Positions 8,762-18,030 of a stretch of 49,072 nucleotides of DNA are shown one piece after another (the first letter of the stretch is position 1; every line of letters begins with the position of its first letter). This DNA comes from Myxococcales bacterium (lineage in GTDB: Bacteria; Myxococcota_A; Bradymonadia; UBA7976; UBA1532), in contig PCCS01000003.1 of assembly GCA_002731825.1 (NCBI GenBank), positions 24,441 through 73,512 on the forward strand, given 5' to 3'. A program made the position numbers and the translations under genes. The notes beneath the pieces are model-generated. The model saw only the letters and a program-made list of their open reading frames with translations, did no database searches and was not told the DNA's origin.

Positions 8762-9296
8762 AAGAGACTCCGGCGCTAAATAAGATCTCCTTGTGTTGAC
8801 GACCTTGGTAGTCTTCACCAACCCCCAGGCCGTCGCTGCTGACGATGTAATAACGGCCCCTGAGATAGGCTGCTGTTTTCGGAGAGGGCATAAATCTAAG
8901 CTCGCCATAGGCTGGCCAGGCATGCTTATTTTCCCCTGGCGCAACACCATGAAGGAGCCAACTGTCGAGACCTGTTCCGATTCGGGCTTCCATTGTCGGC
9001 GTGAATGGAATGCGTCCAAAAAGATGAAATCCTAAAAGGCTGCCAACCCACTCATTGTCCACATTATGGCGAGGCGCGTCGTCGTCGGCGGTGATGATGC
9101 TGAAACTCGTGTGGATGCCGAAATTTGGAAATGCAAAGCTAAAATCAGCCCCTGCGATGGTTTTATCTTCCACCAAGAATACCTGTAATCCAAGATCGGC
9201 CTGTTTCGACGTGACAGGCTGCGCTGAGGCGGTTTTCACCGCCAATCCAATTATGATGACTGTAAATAAAGCCAGATGATTATATCGAGCAACCAC
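8751..9296 (-). CDS. Predicted small outer-membrane beta-barrel protein
   Basis: A 181-aa protein started at GTG 9296, with an excellent SD (AGGAGG, 8 nt spacer). The N-terminal signal peptide (hydrophobic residues about 8-22) has a likely cleavage after ASAQ, near residue 26. The mature region alternates polar and hydrophobic residues with many Gly and aromatic positions (GADFSFAFPNFGIH, GSLLGFHLFGRIPF, AYLRGRYYIVSS) and ends in the strand SAGVSYVF with C-terminal Phe, the BAM recognition signature of outer-membrane barrels. With about 150 mature residues it would form an eight-stranded barrel. It is co-transcribed with the downstream lipoprotein, which starts within its last codons. Its function is not assignable. 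Confidence 0.78.
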   Translation of the reverse strand: MVARYNHLALFTVIIIGLAVKTASAQPVTSKQADLGLQVFLVEDKTIAGADFSFAFPNFGIHTSFSIITADDDAPRHNVDNEWVGSLLGFHLFGRIPFTPTMEARIGTGLDSWLLHGVAPGENKHAWPAYGELRFMPSPKTAAYLRGRYYIVSSDGLGVGEDYQGRQHKEILFSAGVSYVF

Positions 9297-9527
9297 GAAT
9301 CATTCCTCCTTGCACTGTAGTCGACATACGACATACGTTCCCCGCTGCCTAAGATATGCGACAAACCCGTCATGAGCAAACTCAGTCTTGAGGATAGATG
9401 TGAAATGGCTGAGAAAATTCACGGGGAAGATCAATCAGCATAATTTTAGCCAAGTCGCATCATCCCGAATGTCGAGATGATGGTGATTTCGGGCTTTAAA
9501 TTGAGACGGTCAATGTGTGAGCTTGAC

Positions 9528-10424
9528 CTAGGCAGTTTCTGAGAGCGCTTTTTCTGTTCCCGGCGGGATTAATGGCTGAGGTGCTTCGATGGTATTGCTC
9601 GCCGGAAGCACTGTTGACGTGGTCATCTGAATGAGTACTTTTTCTTCGATTGCAATATCGCGGCATGCCCTCAAGCATGCACCGGCCAGTTCACTTGTAT
9701 CTACTCTAGAGTCGGCCAATACAACTGCAATTGCACCCGCCCCCAGTCGTGCGATCACAGCGACAGACGGCACAGCGCGAGCGATTCGGTCTGTGACCGT
9801 ATTCATCACCGTATTTACCTGCTCTTCTCCAAAGACTGCTTCAATCGCCGCCAGGTGCTGAACCTGAAAATAGAGAACTGGGGCTTGCGGCGATTGTAGA
9901 ACGTCATCGCTAGGCACGATGATTTCGGCCGTGAAATATTCGATAGCGCTCCCTGCAAGTCGACCGATTTGACGAAAGTCGAAGAGGTCTTCAGCTGAGA
10001 AGAGATCGCGGTCCTCCGTAAAGATAATCAAACTCCCAGACGGCTGGTTTTCATCACCCAGATCGACACTCCAGAGGGCTCTTGGCCGGATACTGTCTGA
10101 GCTGACCAGGCGAGAGGCTAGGTTTCTGTTATGACAGTTGATTTGGCGCTGTCCCGAAACGTCTTCCAAATGGCGTTGGATTTGGTCGTTTATGATGAGT
10201 GCAATATCCGAATCAACCGGACCATTTGCTCGTGAGTAGACCAAGTAGTTATTTTGGCCTGCACTGATTGCGACGGCCACGGTCCCAACACCGGGAATGC
10301 TCAGAATTGGCTCTGATATTCCATGAATGATGTCTTGAATATTAGCCGCGTTTTGGCAACTTATACCAACTTTAACCAAGTCCGATTTGGACATAATTGA
10401 GGCGTTTTGTGTTCCGTTAGACAT
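9528..10424 (-). CDS. GAF domain protein with degenerate GGDEF-like C-terminal domain
   Basis: A 298-aa cytoplasmic protein. Residues about 20-165 have the layout of a GAF sensor domain. Residues about 185-275 align by eye with a GGDEF (diguanylate cyclase) fold: the strand VLYFQVQHLAAIEAVFGEEQ resembles the D.D.FK..ND..GH..GD region, and ARLGAGAIAVVL sits where AR.GGDEF.V.L should be. The catalytic signature is thus GAGAI, and the metal-binding Asp of the first strand is Gln/His, so the domain is almost certainly not a cyclase and may be a binding or regulatory module. ATG 10424 has an AAGGAGA SD. It lies 217 nt downstream of the response regulator gene, transcribed in the same direction. 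Confidence 0.7.
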   Translation of the reverse strand: MSNGTQNASIMSKSDLVKVGISCQNAANIQDIIHGISEPILSIPGVGTVAVAISAGQNNYLVYSRANGPVDSDIALIINDQIQRHLEDVSGQRQINCHNRNLASRLVSSDSIRPRALWSVDLGDENQPSGSLIIFTEDRDLFSAEDLFDFRQIGRLAGSAIEYFTAEIIVPSDDVLQSPQAPVLYFQVQHLAAIEAVFGEEQVNTVMNTVTDRIARAVPSVAVIARLGAGAIAVVLADSRVDTSELAGACLRACRDIAIEEKVLIQMTTSTVLPASNTIEAPQPLIPPGTEKALSETA

Positions 10425-10641
10425 GTCCCATTCTCCTTATCCACTGTTGCGGGTATCTCCATAACAAAGCAACGGATGTGCCAAAACCGGTTAGATGGTA
10501 TAAGTGTTTGAAATCATGTTGATTTTGTTTTCAGGGCTTTTGGAAGGTGGCTCTAGGTTGTCAAGCCGATGACGAAACTGCGTCAACGAATAAACAGACT
10601 GTCAAAGCTAGACTTAGACCTGTATCAGACATTAGAACCGT

Positions 10642-11325
10642 TTAGTCGCTGACGTTGAGTCGATAGCCTAGGCCTCTCACATTTGTGATTACATCCGGCT
10701 GACTTGGCTCTGTTTCGACCCAACGCCTGAGCCGGCCTATGAATACGTCAACAGTCCGAGTTTGAGTCGACCCGCTTTGACCCCAGACATTCACCAGTAA
10801 TTCAGCGCGTGAAAGAGGTTGGTTGGGATGGGACATGAGATACGTCAGTAGGCGAAACTCGGTATCGGTCAACTCCAGCGGCTCGTCATCTCTCAAAGTA
10901 ATGCGACGGGTGAGATCGACTGTGAGGCGGCCAATGGTCCTAATCTCTCCAGGACCATGCCATTTCTGTCTGCGGTAGAGTGCGTTCACCCTGGCCATCA
11001 GCTCGGGCAATTCAAAGGGCTTTACAACATAGTCATCCGCTCCAACGGCCAGACCTTCGATCCGAGCTGCCAGCGTTTCTCGAGCGGTTACAATGATTAA
11101 TGGAATGATAGATCCCGTCGCTCTTAACTTACGACAGAAGTTGGTTCCATCGCCATCGGGTAATCCAAGGTCAAGAATGATGAGTTCCGGTTGAAACGCC
11201 TCCAAAGCTCGATGAGCAGATTCAAGGCTTCTGGACCAATGGATATCATGGCCGAATTCTTCGAGTGCAACCTGAATACTCATACCCAGTATCTCAGCAT
11301 CTTCGATGATCAAAATACGGGCCAT
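10642..11325 (-). CDS. OmpR/PhoB-family response regulator
   Basis: A 227-aa DNA-binding response regulator. The receiver domain (residues 1-118) has acidic residues E8/D9, the phosphoacceptor Asp52 in ILDLGLPDGDG, and Lys102 in DDYVVKPFELPEL. The C-terminal winged helix-turn-helix (about 128-225) has the transcriptional-regulatory signature LTDTEFRLLTYLMSHPNQ and the recognition region RTVDVFIGRLRRWVE followed by VRGLGYRL. Its ATG (11323-11325) directly abuts the TGA of the upstream histidine kinase (11326-11328), so the pair is co-translated, with kinase and regulator in one operon. The target genes are not identifiable from the sequence. Confidence 0.95.
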   Translation of the reverse strand: MARILIIEDAEILGMSIQVALEEFGHDIHWSRSLESAHRALEAFQPELIILDLGLPDGDGTNFCRKLRATGSIIPLIIVTARETLAARIEGLAVGADDYVVKPFELPELMARVNALYRRQKWHGPGEIRTIGRLTVDLTRRITLRDDEPLELTDTEFRLLTYLMSHPNQPLSRAELLVNVWGQSGSTQTRTVDVFIGRLRRWVETEPSQPDVITNVRGLGYRLNVSD

Positions 11326-12285
11326 TCACGAACCTCGTTTGTTGGTGCTGCCATCATAGAATGGCAATGAAAATAGGGCTGTACAACCAATTCCATCGGG
11401 ATTGTTTACTAAGGTGACCTCGCCTCCATGCCCACGGGCAATGGCACGCGCTAACCAGAGACCCAGACCGGAGCCGGCCTGGCTCCTGGAGCCGCCCCAG
11501 AAGCGTTTAAAAGCCTTGTTTAATTCGTCTTTAGCCAGACCGATTCCTTTGTCAATAACCTCAAAACTGACGTTTTCACCACGCTTCTTTACACTCACCG
11601 TTACATTTGGCGAGCCATCACAATACTTGATTGCATTGTCCAAAATGTTGTCTATGACAAGCCGTAAGGTTCTTGCATCTCCACGCACTGTAAGGGCATC
11701 GGCGACCTCTATTTCGAAAAGGCCACCTCGACTTGCTGCGATTTCTGCGGGTGTAGCGAGGGCTTTTTTCGCCAAGGTACTGAAGTCGAGTGGCTGGTTG
11801 AGTAGCGCCGTTTTTTCCACTTGGAGTCGTCCGGTCTCCAGAACATTATCGATGCGCAATCCAAGCAACCGTGTCTCGAGGACGATCCCATGGAGTAATT
11901 GATTTTGCTGGTCTTCAGTAATCTTGGGGTTCTGTAATGCCTGTGCAGCTGCGCGAATCGATGCAACCGGCGTTCGGAGAGTATGGCTCATTCCCATGAG
12001 ATAGGCGGCTTGACTCTGCCGCAATTGCCAATAACTTCGAAGTCGAAATTGGACGGTTGCCATCAACACCAAAACGAAACCGAAAGCGATACAGCCCAAA
12101 GTCAACAGGGCGACATTAGGTTGTTGGGGCTGATAGACCCAGAGCAAAATCCAGCCGACTAAGAGCGCGACGACCATGCACATGGCCACCAAAGTGAGAA
12201 ACAAGCCGGCTTTACCTGCCCAGAACCCGCGCGTTTGTGTCGCGCGGGTTCCAAAGACATCTAATTTCTTAGGAGGGCTGGCCAA
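11326..12285 (-). CDS. Sensor histidine kinase
   Basis: A 319-aa sensor kinase partnered with the adjacent response regulator. The start is most likely TTG 12283-12285, with AGGGAGA 7 nt upstream; a GTG at 12339 in frame is an alternative with no good SD and would add 18 residues. There are two membrane segments (about residues 27-50 and 60-80) with only a short external loop between them, so it may sense membrane state or intramembrane cues rather than a soluble ligand. The HisKA H-box is MSHTLRTPVASIRAAAQ, with phosphoacceptor His101. The catalytic ATPase domain has the N-box DNILDNAIKYCD, the G1 motif VIDKGIGLAKDE and the G2 motif GSGLGLWLARAIARGHGG. Confidence 0.93.
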   Translation of the reverse strand: MASPPKKLDVFGTRATQTRGFWAGKAGLFLTLVAMCMVVALLVGWILLWVYQPQQPNVALLTLGCIAFGFVLVLMATVQFRLRSYWQLRQSQAAYLMGMSHTLRTPVASIRAAAQALQNPKITEDQQNQLLHGIVLETRLLGLRIDNVLETGRLQVEKTALLNQPLDFSTLAKKALATPAEIAASRGGLFEIEVADALTVRGDARTLRLVIDNILDNAIKYCDGSPNVTVSVKKRGENVSFEVIDKGIGLAKDELNKAFKRFWGGSRSQAGSGLGLWLARAIARGHGGEVTLVNNPDGIGCTALFSLPFYDGSTNKRGS

Positions 12286-12354
12286 AAGAAATCTCCCTAA
12301 AAGATTTGAGACGCATGGGATAGTTGCCCACAGCGCCACGTGTTGAAAACCGAT

Positions 12355-13899
12355 TTACTTTTTTGGATGAATCATTTCTTTTCGTTCACGTTCGTGTTGT
12401 TTTAAAGCTCGCGGTTTCATCCGTTTGATCATGATGTCGAGTTCATTCATGAGAAACTTTTGGCTTCTGTGGAGCGTATGGTCACCGAACTTGACCTTAT
12501 AAAACGCTCTCGTCGCCTTTAAGATTTGAAGGGCTCTCTTGGCATCTTCCATCTGATCCATCATACGAACGATGCCGCCCGTCGCAAAACCGTCTCGTAG
12601 GTCTTGACCCAGGACGGTGTCTAGTAGCTGGGGAAACTTGTATCGAGCGAAGCGTTTGTTCGCATAGGGCATAATGCTCTTAAACTCGTCCCTAAAACTA
12701 TAATTCTGAGGTCGTTTTGAACTCGCTTCATCTTTACGTTTATCGAGCCATTTATAGAGTAAATCGAATGCCTCCTCGGTTTGCAGGCGTCCCAATGCTG
12801 TTCGGCAGGGTAGCATCAGTGAACTTTTACGTAAGTGGGGTCGACACCAGTTCGTGACTTTCGGGTACAGAAGCGCAGCCGCATAGAGCATGAGTGGGCC
12901 GCGGGTCCGCGCATCGGTGTGGCGATTGTAGAGTAAATCGAGCATGACTGGCGCGAGTTTGCATTTCTTGTGAACAGTTGCGCAACGGTCGAGTCCGTCA
13001 AGCGCCTTCTTTCGGACCGCCCAATCTTTGTCGCTGAGGACAACACTGATAGCAAATGCGAATAATTCACCTTCGCGATCGTGTTTAAGTGCGCTTTCGA
13101 CGAGCATCGTGCGTTCATGCACAGACGTAGCCAGTGTCATGCGAGCAGCTGCTGAGCGAATAAATGGTCCTTCAAAGGCTCTCGGTAGCGTCTTTCCGAC
13201 TGCAGTAAAAATATGATCCATGAGTGCATAGGCTGAGGCGCGCTCAAAAGGACCATCGTTATCGAGCATCCTGAGAACTGCCATCATCACATCGTTCAAC
13301 CGAGCCTGCGCCTGTCTTGATTTACGTCGATACCGGGATAAGCGTCTCTCGAGTTTTTTCATCAGCTGCTTCCATTCGGGAGCTTGTACGATGCGCCAAT
13401 GATTTCTTCGCTTTAGCAAAGTGTAATCGGCTGCGTATTGCATGAGCTTGACGACTTCCTTGTGGAACGCATTTGCCGTGTAGCTCTCCAATAGCTGATT
13501 GCTTTCGGTCAAACCGGCGTTCTGGATTTGGGTTGCTCGCTGGTTGACTTGCCGTGTCATTAAATTGTTCGACATGGTGTCGATGCGTTGGCGCGTGCTT
13601 TGATCAGACGGTCTCGGAGGCTTTGCAGCAGCCGTTTCTTTGGCTGGGGATCCAGCGGTCGCGTCCGCCAAATCAATCTGAGCCGACCCGGTTACAACCG
13701 GGGGGGCTGATGCTGTATCCATTGGGCCTGCTGCTGTATTCGCAATGCCTTGGTCTACATTTACTTCGGCGGATTGAGCAACAGGTGTCGCCAGCGCCGA
13801 TTTTGGATTTGTCACAGGGGTCTGCGCCCGCTCACATCCAATTCCAGCGAGTAGGCTTAAGAGTAGTGCTGCAAAGATGGTTTTCAATGCTGACCTCAT
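12355..13899 (-). CDS. Lipoprotein with HEAT-like helical repeats
   Basis: A 514-aa predicted lipoprotein: hydrophobic signal with a lipobox near AGIGC (Cys22), then an Ala/Thr/Pro-rich disordered stretch (about 25-105). From about residue 110 to the end the sequence is helical, basic and repetitive, with HEAT/armadillo-like blocks (e.g. LFAFAISVVLSDKDWAVRKK, ARTRGPLMLYAAALLYPKVT). A string of paired Cys (CATVHKKCKLA, CRPHLRKSSLMLPC) could form disulfides or bind metal. It ends in an extremely basic tail. It is 69 nt upstream of the histidine kinase start and in the same direction, so it could be co-transcribed with, and perhaps feed, the two-component system; that link is inference. The family is not recognised. 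Confidence 0.75.
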   Translation of the reverse strand: MRSALKTIFAALLLSLLAGIGCERAQTPVTNPKSALATPVAQSAEVNVDQGIANTAAGPMDTASAPPVVTGSAQIDLADATAGSPAKETAAAKPPRPSDQSTRQRIDTMSNNLMTRQVNQRATQIQNAGLTESNQLLESYTANAFHKEVVKLMQYAADYTLLKRRNHWRIVQAPEWKQLMKKLERRLSRYRRKSRQAQARLNDVMMAVLRMLDNDGPFERASAYALMDHIFTAVGKTLPRAFEGPFIRSAAARMTLATSVHERTMLVESALKHDREGELFAFAISVVLSDKDWAVRKKALDGLDRCATVHKKCKLAPVMLDLLYNRHTDARTRGPLMLYAAALLYPKVTNWCRPHLRKSSLMLPCRTALGRLQTEEAFDLLYKWLDKRKDEASSKRPQNYSFRDEFKSIMPYANKRFARYKFPQLLDTVLGQDLRDGFATGGIVRMMDQMEDAKRALQILKATRAFYKVKFGDHTLHRSQKFLMNELDIMIKRMKPRALKQHERERKEMIHPKK

Positions 13900-13983
13900 G
13901 ACTGACGTTGACTTGCAGCATACTCAGGGCAACCACTTTCTCCAAGCCGGGTGCGGGACAAAATGAAAAGACGATCCGTTGGT

Positions 13984-16900
13984 CTACTCATCAAGCCCAG
14001 CAGTGAGGCGATACGGGCCCCGTCCCTCGACGTCATAAGAATCGACAAAAACGTACACGGTCTGGTTTTGAATCATGTCGATGCTGACGGAACTGAAGGC
14101 ACCTATCGAGTCATCGTTACACGCGAGCTCAAAGATAGGCGCCGCTAGCGAACAGGCAGACCGAACCCATAATATAGTATCTGCGAGATCACCAGTGGTC
14201 GCGAATTGATAACGGCCGGCGCGCGGAGCGGTGAACTCAAAGAGATGGTTACGACCGGTCGCAGATGCCGAGCAGGTGGGCCGTCCGTGCGCCTCGAGCA
14301 TCCGTGCGTCTCGTGCAAGGTCGCCATTGTAAACCCAGGGGCCAACAGGGTTGTCGGCAATGAGATTAATGGGACTCCATTCCGCAGGACAGGTCTCTAG
14401 AAAACGGCTGCATTGATTGCCCTGAGCTTGGTCGAGGCTCGGATCGTAGCACATATGCTCGACCGGACACCTGGTCCGAGCATTGTTAGGGTCGCACATT
14501 TGATCTGGGGCGAGAGGGCTTGGTGGTGAGAAAAAGGTGTCTTGGGCGTCAGAGCGTCCCCCGAACTCATCAACGATCCAAACACGAATAAATTCGACCT
14601 GACCCAGGGTTTGTCGGTCGTACTTGGCCGCTAGGCTGAGATTCACTCCACCAGAGAATTGCGGAGGATTCGGCACGTCATCGACGCTGACATCGAGGTC
14701 CTCACTGACTCTTTCCATACCGGTGAGCGTGGCTAAAATCGCGCCATCTGCGTCCAGTAGGGTGTAGTCGATACTCGTGATTCGAGCGCTGCCTAGAAGA
14801 CCGGCGACATCAAGACTGAGCTGAGAAGACGTTTGCTCTAACCACGCCTCTGTTCGGCCCAGAACGGGAGCGATATGGGGCGCGGCTTGGAGGCGAAAGT
14901 CACCATCTGCCCACTGAAATGTTTTTCCTGCAAAAACATATACGATCTGCTCTGCGTCGAGGGGGATGACGACCGTAGTTATTGGACTAGGACTGGTCTC
15001 GCAGGCTACTTCTTGGTCTGGAAACGCGCAGGCGCTGCGTACCAAAAGACCGGCTGTTCTGAGTGGATCTTCACCCAGTCCCTCTGTCCAGAATCGATAC
15101 GACCCATCGACCGGAGCGACAAACCGGTAAACCTGTCCGGTCAATTGGCTCACGCAGGACCCTTCTGTGGTGATGGTGTCCCCTCTGGTGTTGGCATCCA
15201 CAGACCATCCCTCCAATCCAAGGGCCTCATTTAAATCGACGGGCAAAATGCCATCAGGACACGTTGATTGTCGCCCGAGGCATTGCGGTAAATTTCCATC
15301 ATCGAGGTCAAAATCGATACAAGCAGAGTTTGGTCCGCATCGATTAGTCGCTCCGATGGGATCGCAGCGAACACCGTTTTCGACTATGGGAGGCGACTCA
15401 AGGATGAGGTCCATTGGGTTGCTACTGAGCAGTGCTGCGTCCAATGCAGAGATGCTTGCGCGCACCGGCAGTGGATGGGGCTCTGGATGACCCAACTGGG
15501 CCATCAGGGCCGAATATCTGAAAGAGAGCAGGCCTGTGAATGTGCCAGCAAACTGGGTTAATGAATCGAATTGCAGTCTGAAGGGGATGCCACCATTTGG
15601 GGTGAGTAGGGGCTGCCCGCGACCGTCGAATAATTCGAGCTCGAATCCGATAACATCAGAGTCGTCATCAGACCCTTGCAGCCGAATTCCCATTCCATCA
15701 GTCTCAAGATTATACCAAATGGACGCGCTATCAATGTTCGGTTCTTGGACTGCTACGCATAAGAACTGACCGCGGCCGATTCGATCAAAACAGCCCGTTC
15801 CAGGTGCGCACTGGTTGAGCGCCCAGAAGGGATCGCACCCTCGATTAGCATCGGCAACCAAGGGCGCTGTGAGGGGAACATTGGCTGTGTTGCTTGCGAG
15901 TCCAAATCGGTCTCGTAGTGTGACGATGGCCTGAATGCCGAACGCAAGCTCGAAACCACTCCGACCAGACCATGTCGCCTCGAATTCAACACCGTTGATG
16001 TATTCGATCCGTCGGAATGGTGCTCCATTGATTTCTCCTATAATCGAATTGCTCCCGTCACGGAATACGACGCTGAAAGTGGCCAGATCTTGGTCCAATT
16101 CTCTCCCCGTTGTGCGCACACCAATGGTCCCTAAAGCCGGGTTAAAGCTTACGGTCGCACGGTCGATGACAGGCGCTGTAATTTCTTGACAACGATGTCC
16201 AGCCTCGATGTCCAGACATGCATGACCATCCGCACATCGATCCATCCGTTCAAAGGGGTCGCATGGGTCTCCTTGTTGGTTTACGGGCAAGTCCGTGATC
16301 AACACATTTACGCTTTCAGACATAAGACCCTGGCCATCTATGAGTGCAATCTCAACCGAATGGCTGGTGGGGCTAATCAATGTCTCAGACAAGGCGATAA
16401 ATTCAAATTCTGTTGCACCCCTTACCGGCTCTAGCGGACGCAATGTTTGACTCAGCCCATCGACAGCGCCAGTAATGTCTCTTGGAGTGAGTTGGACGCT
16501 GGTTACATCTCGAGTTTCATCGAATCCAGTGACTTGAATGGTGGCGCCTATCTCGCGTCTCCAGATGTTTGCAGACCGGATTTCCGGATTGGTTGGCTGT
16601 GAACAAACCGATTGGACATCGCCCGTTCGTGGGGGGCAGAACGTGCCGTCCACACAAACCGTTTCTATGTTATTAGAATCGCACTCCCCACCAAGTTGAC
16701 GCACACTTCGCTCACCAATCTGCACTCGGACGGACTCTCCATTCTGACCGCTCCAGTCTCGGAGACTAAGCCAAAGATGAGTAGAAATTGGGTCAACTTG
16801 ATTTGGAATTCGTAGGGTCCCATCAAAAAGCTGCATGCCAAAGATCTCCTGGATCAGCGTCTCGCTAGAGTCATCAAACGGTTCTTGCTCATCGCCCAGA

Positions 16901-17709
16901 GCAACCACAGCAAACCGAGCGTCCGCATTCTCATCTTGACCGCTATATGCAACGGCAATTTCATCGTCATCAATTCGGTTTGCGACCAGGTGGTTGACGC
17001 TCGGAGGTCCATTTCTATCGGCCTTGAATACTGCGACTTCAAAGGGCTGATTTTCGCCGCCAGCCCATGCGTCGACGAAAAGATAGATGGTCGCCCCCGC
17101 GTTTGCCTGCACAATAATCGTGCTTTGCAGGCCTATAGAATCGTCATTGCAATCAAGTTCAGAGTTTGGGTCTAGACAAGTCGAGCGCGCGTATAAAGTC
17201 GTATCGAATTCGGCTCTTGAGACCGTTGAAAAAGTGTAGACCCCATCCATGGGTGGGGTCCATGGAATGACCGTTTCGGCCCCTGAGCCAGCGCATGAGC
17301 CGTTGGCAAATCGATCGACGCCGACGACGCCACGAAGTCGCCAGCTGGTTGCCGTCAATTGCTGTTCATCTAAACGACTCAAATCATACGGACCGCATTG
17401 GTGTCCGTCATTTTGAGAGGCATCGGGTTGGGTTGATGAGTCGATGCCTTCAGTTCCGAGGTCCGGGCTAGACGCGTCGTCTACGCTATTTGAATCGAGC
17501 GGGGCCCCAGCATCTTGTGGTTCCCCCTGGCTGTCCAAATGAGCTGTATTCTCATGATTGGCATCAACGCTGGGTGCGAGATCGAGTGCCACAGACGAAT
17601 CTAAAGCGATCACGATATTCGTCCCAGACTGGGTGTCCTCGGGGGCTTGGCATGCGGCCAACACCAGTAGGACTAGGCTTAGCCTGGCTACAGAAACTCT
17701 ATCGGCCAT
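13984..17709 (-). CDS. Giant modular surface lipoprotein (PPC-like, Ig-like and CDP-Cys modules)
   Basis: A 1241-aa secreted lipoprotein. The lipobox VLAAC gives Cys20, followed by an Asp/Ser-rich linker to about residue 105. Three PPC-like jelly-roll modules (about 105-230, 815-945, 1110-1241) carry the PPC pattern, e.g. GVYTFSTVSRAEFDTTLYAR followed by LDCNDD..., and GATIYLFVDA. Between them are at least five short Cys modules of the form CDP....xRC..g.xC (at about residues 355, 470, 610, 770, 1060) that alternate with Ig/cadherin-like beta domains beginning with P.I..A.IW or similar. The architecture fits an extracellular adhesin or scaffold of myxobacterial type. It is preceded by a 320-nt gap. 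No catalytic residues are visible; the ligand is unknown. Confidence 0.85.
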   Translation of the reverse strand: MADRVSVARLSLVLLVLAACQAPEDTQSGTNIVIALDSSVALDLAPSVDANHENTAHLDSQGEPQDAGAPLDSNSVDDASSPDLGTEGIDSSTQPDASQNDGHQCGPYDLSRLDEQQLTATSWRLRGVVGVDRFANGSCAGSGAETVIPWTPPMDGVYTFSTVSRAEFDTTLYARSTCLDPNSELDCNDDSIGLQSTIIVQANAGATIYLFVDAWAGGENQPFEVAVFKADRNGPPSVNHLVANRIDDDEIAVAYSGQDENADARFAVVALGDEQEPFDDSSETLIQEIFGMQLFDGTLRIPNQVDPISTHLWLSLRDWSGQNGESVRVQIGERSVRQLGGECDSNNIETVCVDGTFCPPRTGDVQSVCSQPTNPEIRSANIWRREIGATIQVTGFDETRDVTSVQLTPRDITGAVDGLSQTLRPLEPVRGATEFEFIALSETLISPTSHSVEIALIDGQGLMSESVNVLITDLPVNQQGDPCDPFERMDRCADGHACLDIEAGHRCQEITAPVIDRATVSFNPALGTIGVRTTGRELDQDLATFSVVFRDGSNSIIGEINGAPFRRIEYINGVEFEATWSGRSGFELAFGIQAIVTLRDRFGLASNTANVPLTAPLVADANRGCDPFWALNQCAPGTGCFDRIGRGQFLCVAVQEPNIDSASIWYNLETDGMGIRLQGSDDDSDVIGFELELFDGRGQPLLTPNGGIPFRLQFDSLTQFAGTFTGLLSFRYSALMAQLGHPEPHPLPVRASISALDAALLSSNPMDLILESPPIVENGVRCDPIGATNRCGPNSACIDFDLDDGNLPQCLGRQSTCPDGILPVDLNEALGLEGWSVDANTRGDTITTEGSCVSQLTGQVYRFVAPVDGSYRFWTEGLGEDPLRTAGLLVRSACAFPDQEVACETSPSPITTVVIPLDAEQIVYVFAGKTFQWADGDFRLQAAPHIAPVLGRTEAWLEQTSSQLSLDVAGLLGSARITSIDYTLLDADGAILATLTGMERVSEDLDVSVDDVPNPPQFSGGVNLSLAAKYDRQTLGQVEFIRVWIVDEFGGRSDAQDTFFSPPSPLAPDQMCDPNNARTRCPVEHMCYDPSLDQAQGNQCSRFLETCPAEWSPINLIADNPVGPWVYNGDLARDARMLEAHGRPTCSASATGRNHLFEFTAPRAGRYQFATTGDLADTILWVRSACSLAAPIFELACNDDSIGAFSSVSIDMIQNQTVYVFVDSYDVEGRGPYRLTAGLDE

Positions 17710-17869
17710 CCGAAACGCCTCGTTGATGTTTAAGAGATTACGCTATCCGATGACTGAGGCTCTTTCAACTCTTGGCGAGATCCAATCGCCTGAAATAACC
17801 ATCTTACATGCCGCAGCTGAGGCATTTTGACTGTCAGCGATTATCCGTTAAACATGTGTCAGTCTGATC

Positions 17870-17998
17870 ATGGCGTCACCGATATTTTTGGCGGTGGATG
17901 CGCCCATGGGTGTCTGGTTTCACTCACCAGAAGAACCTTATCGTGCCGATCAGATCTTTTTGTTAGCACCAGCAAATGAAGCGGTTACCCTATCTTAG
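17870..17998 (+). CDS. Doubtful small ORF (42 aa) in a 320-nt intergenic gap
   Basis: A 42-residue frame, ATG to TAG, lies in the gap between the divergent surface lipoprotein (start 17709) and the OmpA-like gene. It reads MASPIFLAVDAPMGVWFHSP and then EEPYRADQIFLLAPANEAVT, an unusually protein-like composition for chance sequence. No SD is obvious, no homologue is recalled and it is too short to judge. It may be a small protein, a gene remnant or chance. The rest of the gap (17710-17869) presumably holds the two divergent promoters, but I could not pick convincing -10/-35 boxes. Confidence 0.15.
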   Translation: MASPIFLAVDAPMGVWFHSPEEPYRADQIFLLAPANEAVTLS

Positions 17999-18030
17999 AC
18001 TAGGTGACGTCTGGCATACGGAATAGATTT

